A stretch of 64,000 nucleotides of DNA, taken from NCBI RefSeq assembly GCF_002975205.1, contig NZ_PCOC01000002.1, positions 62,001 through 126,000 on the forward strand, written 5' to 3'. A model generated the notes under the pieces. It did not search any database. It worked only from the letters and a program-made list of their open reading frames with translations, and was not told where the DNA came from. Both the position numbers and the translations under genes were made by a program. Positions 56,413 through 64,000 of the stretch are shown here, piece after piece; the stretch's first letter is position 1; each line of letters starts with the position of its first letter. Origin of the DNA: Ochrobactrum vermis (GTDB lineage: Bacteria; Pseudomonadota; Alphaproteobacteria; Rhizobiales; Rhizobiaceae).

Positions 56413-58443
56413 CTAATGCGAACGCGTGAGGAAGGGCATTTGCGCATTTTCCTTCCAAAGCCGCCTAATGAATTCAGGTGTAACGGAGGATGGTGCTCCG
56501 CCTAATCCCGCAACTCTGTCCATCAGTGCTTGCTTTGCAAACGGTCGGGCATATATCGGCAAGGTCGATAGGATTGTTCCTAGTGCCTCATATGCTTGCA
56601 CCGTCCATGTCGCCTCGTGGGCCAATCTGGCCTCGCAGAACGTGAACGGGTCGGCTTGTGGCGGACGCACCTGCCGGATCGTTTTCCGCTTATTGTTGGT
56701 GGCAGCAAGATCGGCCTGGTTGATGCCGTCTTGGAACACGACACCATAGACCTCCTCGGCTTCAGCTTTACTAACAAAGCCAAAGGCGAGATCCTCAGCC
56801 ACCTTTTCTGGTGCTCGCAATAGAGGATCTCCGTAGCCGCCTCCACCGGCAGTGGCGAACTCGATCAAGTCCCCAGGTGAAAGACGTACAAAATCCGAAC
56901 TCTTGGGATGAACGATCTCGTTGGGGCGTCCAGGGTTTGTCCGCAGTTTCCTGGTAAGGCCTCCACATCGCCCACCGAACGCCCCCCACGGAGCAAAGCG
57001 CGTCCGCTCCATACCCCGGACTGCCACCGTTGTATCCGCGGCAGTCACTTCCGCTCGCAAGCCAACTCCGAGCCCGCCCCTGAACTCTCCTGCACCGCCT
57101 GAATCTTGAACGTATCCATAAGAATGAACCAATACGTCCATATCTGTCTCAATGACTTCAATGGGCGTGTTCTTCATGAACCCCAGCGAATAGTGCGTGC
57201 CGTCGTAACCATCTGCTCCGGGCCGCGCGCCAGTGCCTCCAATCAATGGCTGCAGGATATTTACCTTGCGGCGGCCACTCTCCATATCGGGCATCGAGAT
57301 CACCGGTAACAGCCCTTGCCCGCTTCCAGCCGCCGGGACCTGACCTGGGAGAGCCTGGATGAGGGCACCGAAAGTTGCGTCCATCACACGAATGCCGCTG
57401 ACGGCTCGGCCACCAAGTGCCGCTGGCTCCACCGCATGGACAATTGTACCAACCGGTGCGTGAACAGAAATAGGGCGCAATACACCGCCATTAACTGGAA
57501 TTTCCGGATCAGCTGTCAGCAGAAATTGAAGGATCCCCACAGTGAGCCAGGTGTGAGCCTTCTTTCCCGCAGTAGCGAGGTTGATCGCAGCCATTACCTG
57601 CGGATCGGTGCCGCTAAAATCCACATGTATCTCGCTGCCAGCCTTGTTCAGCGCCAGACATATCCTCACCGGGTGCGGAGAATTTATATCGTCGTCGAGA
57701 TAGTCGACGAAGCTATAAACACCATCGGGGATGGATTCGATTACAGTGCGTGCTTTCACCTCTGCATATGAAATACACTCGTCGATCAGCTCGTTGGTGC
57801 GCTCCAGCCCATATTTGGTGAAAAGCGCCACCAACCGATCGCCCGCGACATGAAACGCGGACACCATCGCCTGCAGATCACCCCAAAGCTGGTCCGGCAC
57901 ACGGACATTGGTGACGATGAGGTTATAGAGATCTTCGTTGAGCTTTCCCGCCTGATAGAGTTTGGTCGGCGGAATTCGCAATCCCTCCTGAAACACCTCC
58001 GTGAAAGACGCGGCCAGGCTGCCCGGTACAGCACCGCCGACATCGGAGGAGTGCAGGAAACTCCAGCGAAAAGCGACGAGCTGGTCTTCGAAGAAGACCG
58101 GGGCGATCATCGTCACGTCCGGCGTATGCGTGACCATGCCGCCCGAAAGATACGGATCATTCGTCAGGAGAATGTCACCGGGTTTCCAGGAAGTAATACG
58201 GGCCAGGACGTCATCCATCGGCAACGCGACCGCGGTCGGCACGCCGGAGCGCCCGGGGAAAGCGAAAAAGGTCCCATCCGACTTCGCGAGAGCGACTGAA
58301 AAGTCCTCGGCCTCCTTGATAAAAGTTGTATAGGCGGTACGAGCGAGTACACCACACGCCTCTTCCGTGATCGCGGTGACGAGATTGCAGAATACCGAAA
58401 GCTCGAACCTGTCTTTTGGGCAGAATTCGCTTCTGCTAAGCAT
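56413..58443 (-). CDS. Hydantoinase B/oxoprolinase family protein (HyuB-like)
   Basis: 676 residues, full length for the family: LSRSEFCPKDRFELSVFCNLVTAITEEACGVL, DILLTNDPYLSGGMVTHTPDVTMIAPVFF, and the C-terminal VELATAGGGGYGDP-like stretch (IEFATAGGGGYGDPLLR). It forms an ATP-dependent ring-opening or carboxylating enzyme with HyuA. It overlaps the HyuA gene by 8 bp. Confidence 0.9.
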   Translation of the reverse strand: MLSRSEFCPKDRFELSVFCNLVTAITEEACGVLARTAYTTFIKEAEDFSVALAKSDGTFFAFPGRSGVPTAVALPMDDVLARITSWKPGDILLTNDPYLSGGMVTHTPDVTMIAPVFFEDQLVAFRWSFLHSSDVGGAVPGSLAASFTEVFQEGLRIPPTKLYQAGKLNEDLYNLIVTNVRVPDQLWGDLQAMVSAFHVAGDRLVALFTKYGLERTNELIDECISYAEVKARTVIESIPDGVYSFVDYLDDDINSPHPVRICLALNKAGSEIHVDFSGTDPQVMAAINLATAGKKAHTWLTVGILQFLLTADPEIPVNGGVLRPISVHAPVGTIVHAVEPAALGGRAVSGIRVMDATFGALIQALPGQVPAAGSGQGLLPVISMPDMESGRRKVNILQPLIGGTGARPGADGYDGTHYSLGFMKNTPIEVIETDMDVLVHSYGYVQDSGGAGEFRGGLGVGLRAEVTAADTTVAVRGMERTRFAPWGAFGGRCGGLTRKLRTNPGRPNEIVHPKSSDFVRLSPGDLIEFATAGGGGYGDPLLRAPEKVAEDLAFGFVSKAEAEEVYGVVFQDGINQADLAATNNKRKTIRQVRPPQADPFTFCEARLAHEATWTVQAYEALGTILSTLPIYARPFAKQALMDRVAGLGGAPSSVTPEFIRRLWKENAQMPFLTRSH

Positions 58444-60460
58444 TGGTGGTCTCCTTAGTCAGATGCAGGGTGCCATAGTCATCGACCTCGGCGTGCCAGC
58501 CACTGGTGACGACGCAGGTCGTATCTGCCTGGTCGATGAGGAAGGGGCCGGTCGAGCGCCAACCTGGATTCAGCGTTGACCGTTGAAAGACGGGAACGTT
58601 CAGAGCGCCGCCGCCAAGAAGTATCTCGCGACAAATGTTTGTGTCGGGAGAGTCGACGGATTTCCGGATTGACAGTGGGGGGTGTGTACGACACCCAACC
58701 ACCGTGGCTCTGAAGGCGATGATCTCCACTGGAGCGTGGCCATGCTGAGAGCCGTAGCGCTTCGCATATTCGGCACGGAAGTTATCATCAATGTCATCAA
58801 TCGTGGTAAAGGGGATTGAGATTTCAAATCCCTGACCTGCATAGCGCACATCGGCTGTGCGAATGACCTCGAACGTCCGGATGCGATCCCCGACATCGCT
58901 CAGAGCCAAACGGGCTTGGTCCTCCTGAGCAGCAAACCAGGCTTCGACATCGGCTTCCAGAAGCGTGCTGAGCAAACCGTAGACGGTACGGACATAATCC
59001 AACCGGAAATCGGCGTGCGCAGCGCCGAATGCGCAGAACACGCCTGGCGCGGCGGGAATGACAATTTTGCGGATCTGTAACTCATCCGCCAGAAGGCATG
59101 CTTGAGTTGGTCCGGCGCCTCCAAAGGGCAACAGTGTGAAATCGCGAAGATCAATTCCCTTCTTTGCAGCAAGACGCGTCAACTCTGCAACCTGAACGGA
59201 GGTCGTGATCTTGATAATGCCCATAGCAGTTTCCGTGACCGTCATACCGAGCGGACTGGCGATGGTTTCGATGGCTGCCAGCGCACGATCGAGGCTTAGA
59301 TCAATTTCGCCGCCGATGAAGTTTTCTGGATCTATGAACCCGCTGACGAGATAGGCATCCGTCACCGTCGGGCTCGTGCCGCCACGTCCATAAGCAGCAG
59401 GCCCCGGATTGGATCCCGCGCTGTGTGGACCAACCCTGAGGAGCCCAGCGTTGTCCAGAAAAGCAATCGATCCACCGCCGGAGCCTATCGCCGAAACGTC
59501 GACATACGGCATGATAACCGGCAATCCTTGGATTTCCTGCCCCCAGGCATATGGAATGTTCTCTTTTTCCAGAACACATATGTCCGCGCTCGTCCCACCC
59601 ATGTCGAAGGTTATTGCACTGGGGATGGAGCTGCGGCGCATTAGTTCAACTGCGGCGACGACCCCTGCCGAGGGTCCTGACAACAGGGTCGAGATCGGTC
59701 GCTCAAGAGCCTGCGATACTGGCACCAACCCGCCGTTCGAAGCGGACACATAGACGGGACATTTGATGCCCAAACGCTTCTTTTCAGTTTCGATCGCGGT
59801 AAGGTAGCTCCGGGTCTTGGGCAATATGTAGCTGTTCATGGCCAAAACGGTAGCGCGTTCATATTCCCGCAGTTGCGGCCACAGATCGCTTGAAATTGCA
59901 ACATCCAGTCCTGGAAACGCTTTCTGGAGGCTTTCCTTGGCGATACGCTCGTGCTGTGGGTTCCGATAGGAATGCAGGAAAAGGAGGGCAATCGTCTGCG
60001 CACCCATGTCAACTAGCTCTCGGGTTGCCGCGACGAGCTGCCGAGTGTCTAGCGGCTTGATGACAGCGCCTTGCGCGTTCAGCCTTTCTTCGACGCCACG
60101 TACCCAGTTCTTCCGGATCAATGGGGGACGACGTACCTCCTTCAGGCTAAACACATTGGTCATCTTGACCCGGCCAAGTTCGAGCATGTCTTCAAAGCCG
60201 GCGGTAACGAGAAACCCGACTGGCGCGCCCTTGCGCTCGATGATCGCGTTCAGCCCTACAGTCGCGCCGACAATCAGCTCCACGCAGTCGGCGGCGGCGG
60301 CACCCGCCCGCTCAAGGGCGATCTCGATACCGCGGATAACCCCGGTCTCCGGAGACAAAGGCGTCGAGGGCGTCTTGAACACCAGCGCGCTTCCGTCGTC
60401 GCGCAAAAGGCTGACATCGGTGAATGTCCCACCGATGTCGATTCCAATTCGGACTGTCAT
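58436..60460 (-). CDS. Hydantoinase A/oxoprolinase family protein (HyuA-like)
   Basis: About 674 residues from the ATG at 60460; two more starts lie up to 12 bases upstream. The ATP-binding ASKHA-type start is RIGIDIGGTFTDVSLL, with AITFDMGGTSADICVL and SIGSGGGSIAFLD-type motifs (VSAIGSGGGSIAFLDN) further on. It works with HyuB; the substrate could be a hydantoin, 5-oxoproline or a related lactam. Confidence 0.9.
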   Translation of the reverse strand: MTVRIGIDIGGTFTDVSLLRDDGSALVFKTPSTPLSPETGVIRGIEIALERAGAAAADCVELIVGATVGLNAIIERKGAPVGFLVTAGFEDMLELGRVKMTNVFSLKEVRRPPLIRKNWVRGVEERLNAQGAVIKPLDTRQLVAATRELVDMGAQTIALLFLHSYRNPQHERIAKESLQKAFPGLDVAISSDLWPQLREYERATVLAMNSYILPKTRSYLTAIETEKKRLGIKCPVYVSASNGGLVPVSQALERPISTLLSGPSAGVVAAVELMRRSSIPSAITFDMGGTSADICVLEKENIPYAWGQEIQGLPVIMPYVDVSAIGSGGGSIAFLDNAGLLRVGPHSAGSNPGPAAYGRGGTSPTVTDAYLVSGFIDPENFIGGEIDLSLDRALAAIETIASPLGMTVTETAMGIIKITTSVQVAELTRLAAKKGIDLRDFTLLPFGGAGPTQACLLADELQIRKIVIPAAPGVFCAFGAAHADFRLDYVRTVYGLLSTLLEADVEAWFAAQEDQARLALSDVGDRIRTFEVIRTADVRYAGQGFEISIPFTTIDDIDDNFRAEYAKRYGSQHGHAPVEIIAFRATVVGCRTHPPLSIRKSVDSPDTNICREILLGGGALNVPVFQRSTLNPGWRSTGPFLIDQADTTCVVTSGWHAEVDDYGTLHLTKETTNA

Positions 60461-60499
60461 AAGCATATCCAATACATTAACATTTTCATGATGATTTTA

Positions 60500-61012
60500 C
60501 TAATCGATATGGCTAAAGCGGAGCTTCTCGTCGACCGCTCCGGCATACCATAGGTCGTTGCAAGCGGCTGCGAACTCCTGGAGCCCTTCAACGATAGTAG
60601 CAAAGACGCTACCCGGCCCCGGCCCCAGTGGACCAAACAGAAAGTTGTTGCGCCCGTAAAAGATACCCAAGTCAGCAAGCCCAGTCTGGGGCGCAACCTC
60701 ATAAAGCTCGGGCGGTAAATGCTGTTTCAACGCGGTGACATAGTTCACGACCTTAACCGGCGGCAGGTGAAAATAGGCGATGTCGCCGGGGATGGGAAAG
60801 ATGGTCGCGTTTTCCGGCATCGGTTCACCGGTTCCAAATGGAGCCGCAAGTGTATAGATTTCGTTATTGGATCGCTTGGCGTGGAACACGGGCCCCTCGA
60901 TCGGCAGTGCCGACCATATGAGATCAGCGAGTTTGGGAGCCGCTGTTTCCTGCATCTGGGCGATTGCGGAAACGCCGCGTCTAGTCAATGACACTTTGAA
61001 CTGTCTGCTCAT
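60500..61012 (-). CDS. DUF3830 family protein
   Basis: 170 residues from the ATG at 61012, with AGGAGGTATCC upstream. Family traits are APKLADLIWSALPIEGPVFHAKRSNNEIYTL, a cyclophilin-like beta-barrel signature, and GIFYGRNNFLFGPLGPGPGSVFA. It sits between the ABC and HyuA genes and may help act on, or bind, the imported compound. The role is unknown. Confidence 0.8.
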   Translation of the reverse strand: MSRQFKVSLTRRGVSAIAQMQETAAPKLADLIWSALPIEGPVFHAKRSNNEIYTLAAPFGTGEPMPENATIFPIPGDIAYFHLPPVKVVNYVTALKQHLPPELYEVAPQTGLADLGIFYGRNNFLFGPLGPGPGSVFATIVEGLQEFAAACNDLWYAGAVDEKLRFSHID

Positions 61013-61032
61013 CGGATACCTCCTGTGAAGAG

Positions 61033-62034
61033 TTAGTTGCGGAAATCGAGAAAACATGCGGACCATTGTCCCAGCGTGACCTCGCGCAAAGGCGGGCGCT
61101 CCAGCGCGCATCGAGCCGTGGCGTGCGGGCACCGCGGATGGAAATGGCAGCCGCTCGGCGGAGCAAGCGGGGACGGAACCTCACCGGAAATCGCGCCGTA
61201 AGTCTGGCGCCGCTGATCCAGGCGCGGCGCGGCGGCGAGGAGGGCTTCCGTGTAGGGATGGTGAGCCCTTGAGAAGATATCCTGCGTGTCCGCAAGCTCG
61301 ACGATGCGCCCCAGATACATGACCGCCACGCGGTCGCTAATGCGCTCGACCACGGAAAGGTCGTGGCTGATGAACAGAAATGACAACGCGAGCGTTTCAC
61401 GCAGATCAAGGAACAGGTTCAGGATCTGAGCTTGTACTGAGACATCAAGCGCTGAGAGCGCTTCGTCGCAGACCAGCACGTCGGGTTGCACAGCCAGAGC
61501 GCGCGCAATGCCGACGCGCTGGCATTGGCCACCCGAAAGTTCATGCGGAAAGCGAGATTTCATGCTCGAATCGAGACCGACCGCCCTCATCAGATCGTCT
61601 GTGTAGGCGGCTGCTCGCGCAGGCGTGGTAAAGCCGTGGCGAAGCGCAGGCTCAGCTAAAATTCGGTCAACGCGCATGCGCGGATTGAGCGCCTCGCGCG
61701 GGTTCTGAAACACCATCTGAACCGCCAACCGCTGTTGTCGAGCGTAGTGCCCGCGCAACGTCGACAGCGGCTTGCCCGCATAGCGCACCTCACCACCAGA
61801 GGCTGCAATCGCTCCTGCCGCGATGCGGCCCGCTGTGCTTTTCCCGCAGCCGGATTCGCCAACCAGCGCCACGATCTCGCGATGGCCCAATGATAGGGAA
61901 ACGGCTTCGAGTGCCTGCAAAGTCGACGCCACAGGCTTTCCCGTGATCCGTGCCGCCAGCTTGCGTCCAAGCGAGGCAGGGATTTGGAAATGCTTGGAAA
62001 TGGAGGCAAGTTCAAGTGGCGTGACGGTCTTCAT
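61033..62034 (-). CDS. Dipeptide/oligopeptide-type ABC ATPase (DppF type)
   Basis: About 333 residues from the ATG at 62034, which overlaps the stop of the previous gene (ATGA). Walker A GESGCGKST, signature LSGGQCQRV, Walker B VLVCDEALSALD and the C-terminal oligopeptide-type Cys-rich tail (GCHFHPRCPHATARC) are present. Confidence 0.92.
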   Translation of the reverse strand: MKTVTPLELASISKHFQIPASLGRKLAARITGKPVASTLQALEAVSLSLGHREIVALVGESGCGKSTAGRIAAGAIAASGGEVRYAGKPLSTLRGHYARQQRLAVQMVFQNPREALNPRMRVDRILAEPALRHGFTTPARAAAYTDDLMRAVGLDSSMKSRFPHELSGGQCQRVGIARALAVQPDVLVCDEALSALDVSVQAQILNLFLDLRETLALSFLFISHDLSVVERISDRVAVMYLGRIVELADTQDIFSRAHHPYTEALLAAAPRLDQRRQTYGAISGEVPSPLAPPSGCHFHPRCPHATARCALERPPLREVTLGQWSACFLDFRN

Positions 62035-63056
62035 CCTGTTACTCCGCATTCCGGTTCCAACGGCAGCTTCGTCGTGACATGGTGGCAGCTCACCCTGCGC
62101 TCTTCCTCGATAAGCCTCGATTGCGGCGCAGAGCGGCAAAGTTCCGTCGCCTCACTGCACCGTGGCGCGAACCGACAACCGGGCGGCAACTGTTCAAGCT
62201 TCGGCGGTAGTCCGGGGATTTGGAAGAAACGTTTCTGCTCGCGATGTGGCCCGGTGGCGGAAGCGATAAGGCCGCGCGTATAGGGATGGGCAGGCCTATC
62301 GAGGACCTGATCGACACTCCCCTGCTCCACGATCTTTCCTGCATACATAACTGCAAGACGGTCGGCGAGACCCGCCACGACCGCGAGATCATGCGTGATC
62401 CAGATAAGGGCCGTACGCTGCTCGGAGCACATATGGCGCACCTCGTGCAGGATCTGCGCCTGCACGGTTACATCGAGCGCCGTTGTCGGTTCGTCCGCAA
62501 TAATGAGGCTCGGCCGATTAAGAAGTGCCGTGGCGATCACGATCCGCTGGCGCATACCGCCGGAGAACTGATGCGGATAGGCTGCCATTCTTTCCTCCGG
62601 CGAGGGTACCCCCATCCGCCCCAGCGCGTCGCGCGAGCGTTTCCAGGCATCCTTCCTCGACACAGTCTCATGTGCCAATATGGCGTCGATCATTTGGTCG
62701 CCGATACGAAGCGTCGGATTGAGAGCAGACATCGGGTTTTGAAGAACCATCGACATTTCCGCGCCATGCATGCGACGCAACTCCTGCGCCGGCAATTCCA
62801 GCAGGTTGCGCCCGCGAAAATCGACATTTCCCCCCGCAATTCGCATCGGCGGCTCCAGCAGGCCGAGAACGGCAAGACCAGCCGTTGATTTCCCCGAGCC
62901 AGACTCCCCGACCAAACCAAGGATTTCTCCCTCGTCGAGATCGAAGCTCACACGGTCGACGGAAATCAGTCCTTTTCCCGAGAGAACGATATCGACCGAA
63001 AGGTCCGTAACCTTGAGCAATTGTTGTTTGCGATACATCACAGCACTCTTCATCAA
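62031..63056 (-). CDS. Dipeptide/oligopeptide-type ABC ATPase (DppD type)
   Basis: 341 residues. Walker [10 protein letters not shown], signature FSGGMRQR, Walker [13 protein letters not shown], and the C-terminal tail [17 protein letters not shown] are complete. It overlaps the permease before it and the ATPase after it, both by four bases. Confidence 0.92.
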   Translation of the reverse strand: MMKSAVMYRKQQLLKVTDLSVDIVLSGKGLISVDRVSFDLDEGEILGLVGESGSGKSTAGLAVLGLLEPPMRIAGGNVDFRGRNLLELPAQELRRMHGAEMSMVLQNPMSALNPTLRIGDQMIDAILAHETVSRKDAWKRSRDALGRMGVPSPEERMAAYPHQFSGGMRQRIVIATALLNRPSLIIADEPTTALDVTVQAQILHEVRHMCSEQRTALIWITHDLAVVAGLADRLAVMYAGKIVEQGSVDQVLDRPAHPYTRGLIASATGPHREQKRFFQIPGLPPKLEQLPPGCRFAPRCSEATELCRSAPQSRLIEEERRVSCHHVTTKLPLEPECGVTG

Positions 63057-63922
63057 TTGGTGTGACGGGGATTGAGGATGGTACGCAACCGATCGCCCAC
63101 GAGGTTGACACTAGCCACAAGGATGAACAGCACCGCACCGGGATAGAGGCTGAGCCAATAATCTCCGCTCAACACGAATGAATAGCCATTCGCTATCAAT
63201 AACCCCAGGGAAGGCTCCGTAACCGGAACACCGGCTCCAAGGAAGGAAAGGGCTGCTTCCAGCGCTATCGCGCTTGCCACCTCGACTGTAACCACCACAA
63301 AAAGTGGAGCCGAGCAGTTCGGTAGGACGTGGCGGAACATGATGCGAATGGCGCCAAGTTCGAGGCATCGGGCGGCTTCGATGTAGTCGCGCGCGATCTC
63401 CGTCTGCGCAGCGCTTCGCACGGTTCTGGCGTAGTAGGCCCACTGCACCATGACCAACGCGATAACGACCTTATCCAGACCCGGACCGAACACCGCGAGC
63501 AAGATCAAAGCGATCAGGATAGAGGGAAAGGATAGCTGGATATCGACAATACGCATAACGATCGCATCAAGGGTTCCGCCAGCATAGGCTGCTATCATGC
63601 CCGCCGACGCACCTATCGCCACCGCAATCGCCCCGCTTAGGAACGCAATGCCAATGCTGATGCGCAGTCCGTAGAGGATCGCGCTCAACACGTCCCTGCC
63701 TTGGTCATCGGTTCCCAACAGATAAAGCATGGCATCTGATCCGCGCGTCATCGGCGGCAGGCGACCATCGAGGAGGTTCAATTGGGCGAGATCGTAAGGG
63801 TTTTGTGGCGAGATGAGCGGCGCCAGCAGTGCTATGATCAGCAGCAACAGGAACATACCCATGGCAACAACGGCAATACTACTGTTGCTATACAGGGTCA
63901 GAAATTGGCTCAAACGTTTCAC
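63053..63922 (-). CDS. Dipeptide-type ABC permease (DppC type)
   Basis: About 289 residues from a GTG at 63922 that overlaps the stop of the upstream gene (GTGA). It has six spans; [25 protein letters not shown] and [26 protein letters not shown] (EAA loop) are the family signatures. Confidence 0.92.
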   Translation of the reverse strand: MKRLSQFLTLYSNSSIAVVAMGMFLLLLIIALLAPLISPQNPYDLAQLNLLDGRLPPMTRGSDAMLYLLGTDDQGRDVLSAILYGLRISIGIAFLSGAIAVAIGASAGMIAAYAGGTLDAIVMRIVDIQLSFPSILIALILLAVFGPGLDKVVIALVMVQWAYYARTVRSAAQTEIARDYIEAARCLELGAIRIMFRHVLPNCSAPLFVVVTVEVASAIALEAALSFLGAGVPVTEPSLGLLIANGYSFVLSGDYWLSLYPGAVLFILVASVNLVGDRLRTILNPRHTN

Positions 63923-64000
63923 TGGCGCGCCCTCGCGATACGCAGGCGAGGATCGATAAGCGCACACACCAAATCGGTCACCAAATTGATCATCGTGAAC
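63919..64000 (-). CDS. Dipeptide-type ABC permease (DppB type), C-terminal end only
   Basis: Only the last 26 or so residues are in the window: [22 protein letters not shown] and a TGA at 63919-63921. The VNLxVDLxYAxLDPR-like ending is typical of DppB. The rest of the gene, and probably the binding protein, lie to the right. Confidence 0.85.
   Translation of the reverse strand, partial: FTMINLVTDLVCALIDPRLRIARARQ

Noticed and set aside
1..64000. CRISPR arrays, tRNA and rRNA genes
   Set aside because: I looked for regularly spaced repeats and for tRNA-like T-loop motifs and found none that hold.

Overview
The window looks like an accessory stretch of an alphaproteobacterial replicon, most likely from the Brucella/Ochrobactrum group. 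This rests on the protein flavour (IS6, IS30 and IS630 types common in Rhizobiales, etfBA, many ABC/MFS uptake cassettes with IclR/LysR regulators) and on moderate GC. It is inference; there is no rRNA or other marker gene to fix the species. No tRNA, rRNA or CRISPR array was seen.

Left part (1-8 kb): an RND efflux pump (permease cut by the window edge, plus adaptor) is divergent from a TetR regulator that heads a small operon with a FabF-like ketosynthase, a short-chain dehydrogenase and an F420/NADP-type reductase. Two equally spaced operator-like repeats lie between them. A WYL regulator is divergent from a second SDR. From 8 to 12 kb there are two decayed IS6 elements around an SSS-family symporter and its 43-residue membrane partner. 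From 12.1 to 16.7 kb there is a four-gene archaic (Csu-type) chaperone-usher pilus operon. At 17.3-18.7 kb there are a small lipoprotein and a GluR0-like ligand-gated channel with an atypical filter.

Mobile zone (18.7-25.2 kb): an IS3-family element with perfect 14-bp ends is interrupted by an IS110-family element of the IS1111 group. The 3' noncoding region of that element carries two short segments matching the two halves of this very insertion site, arranged around a hairpin, as expected of a bridge/seek RNA. Nearby are secreted hypothetical genes, a DUF3011 protein, a broken DUF805 gene, an IS30 fragment and an intact-looking IS630 element.

Centre (25-47.9 kb): SDR/HxlR; etfBA; an amino-acid ABC importer with an oxidase, an aminotransferase and an aldehyde dehydrogenase, divergent from its binding protein and an IclR regulator; a class II aldolase with a LysR; and a six-gene catabolic operon (metal hydrolase, two MFS, HpaI-type aldolase, cupin, DHOD-like flavoprotein). 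The last is divergent from an IclR gene, with a perfect 17-bp palindrome between them.

Right part (48-64 kb): a translationally coupled amidase-thioesterase-MFS operon with a divergent LysR, a subclass B3 metallo-beta-lactamase, small secreted proteins, a VapBC pair, and a HyuA/HyuB-type hydantoinase operon with a DUF3830 protein and a dipeptide-type ABC importer that runs off the right edge. A short dispersed repeat (GATTGCCAGTCAAGA and variants) recurs between genes.
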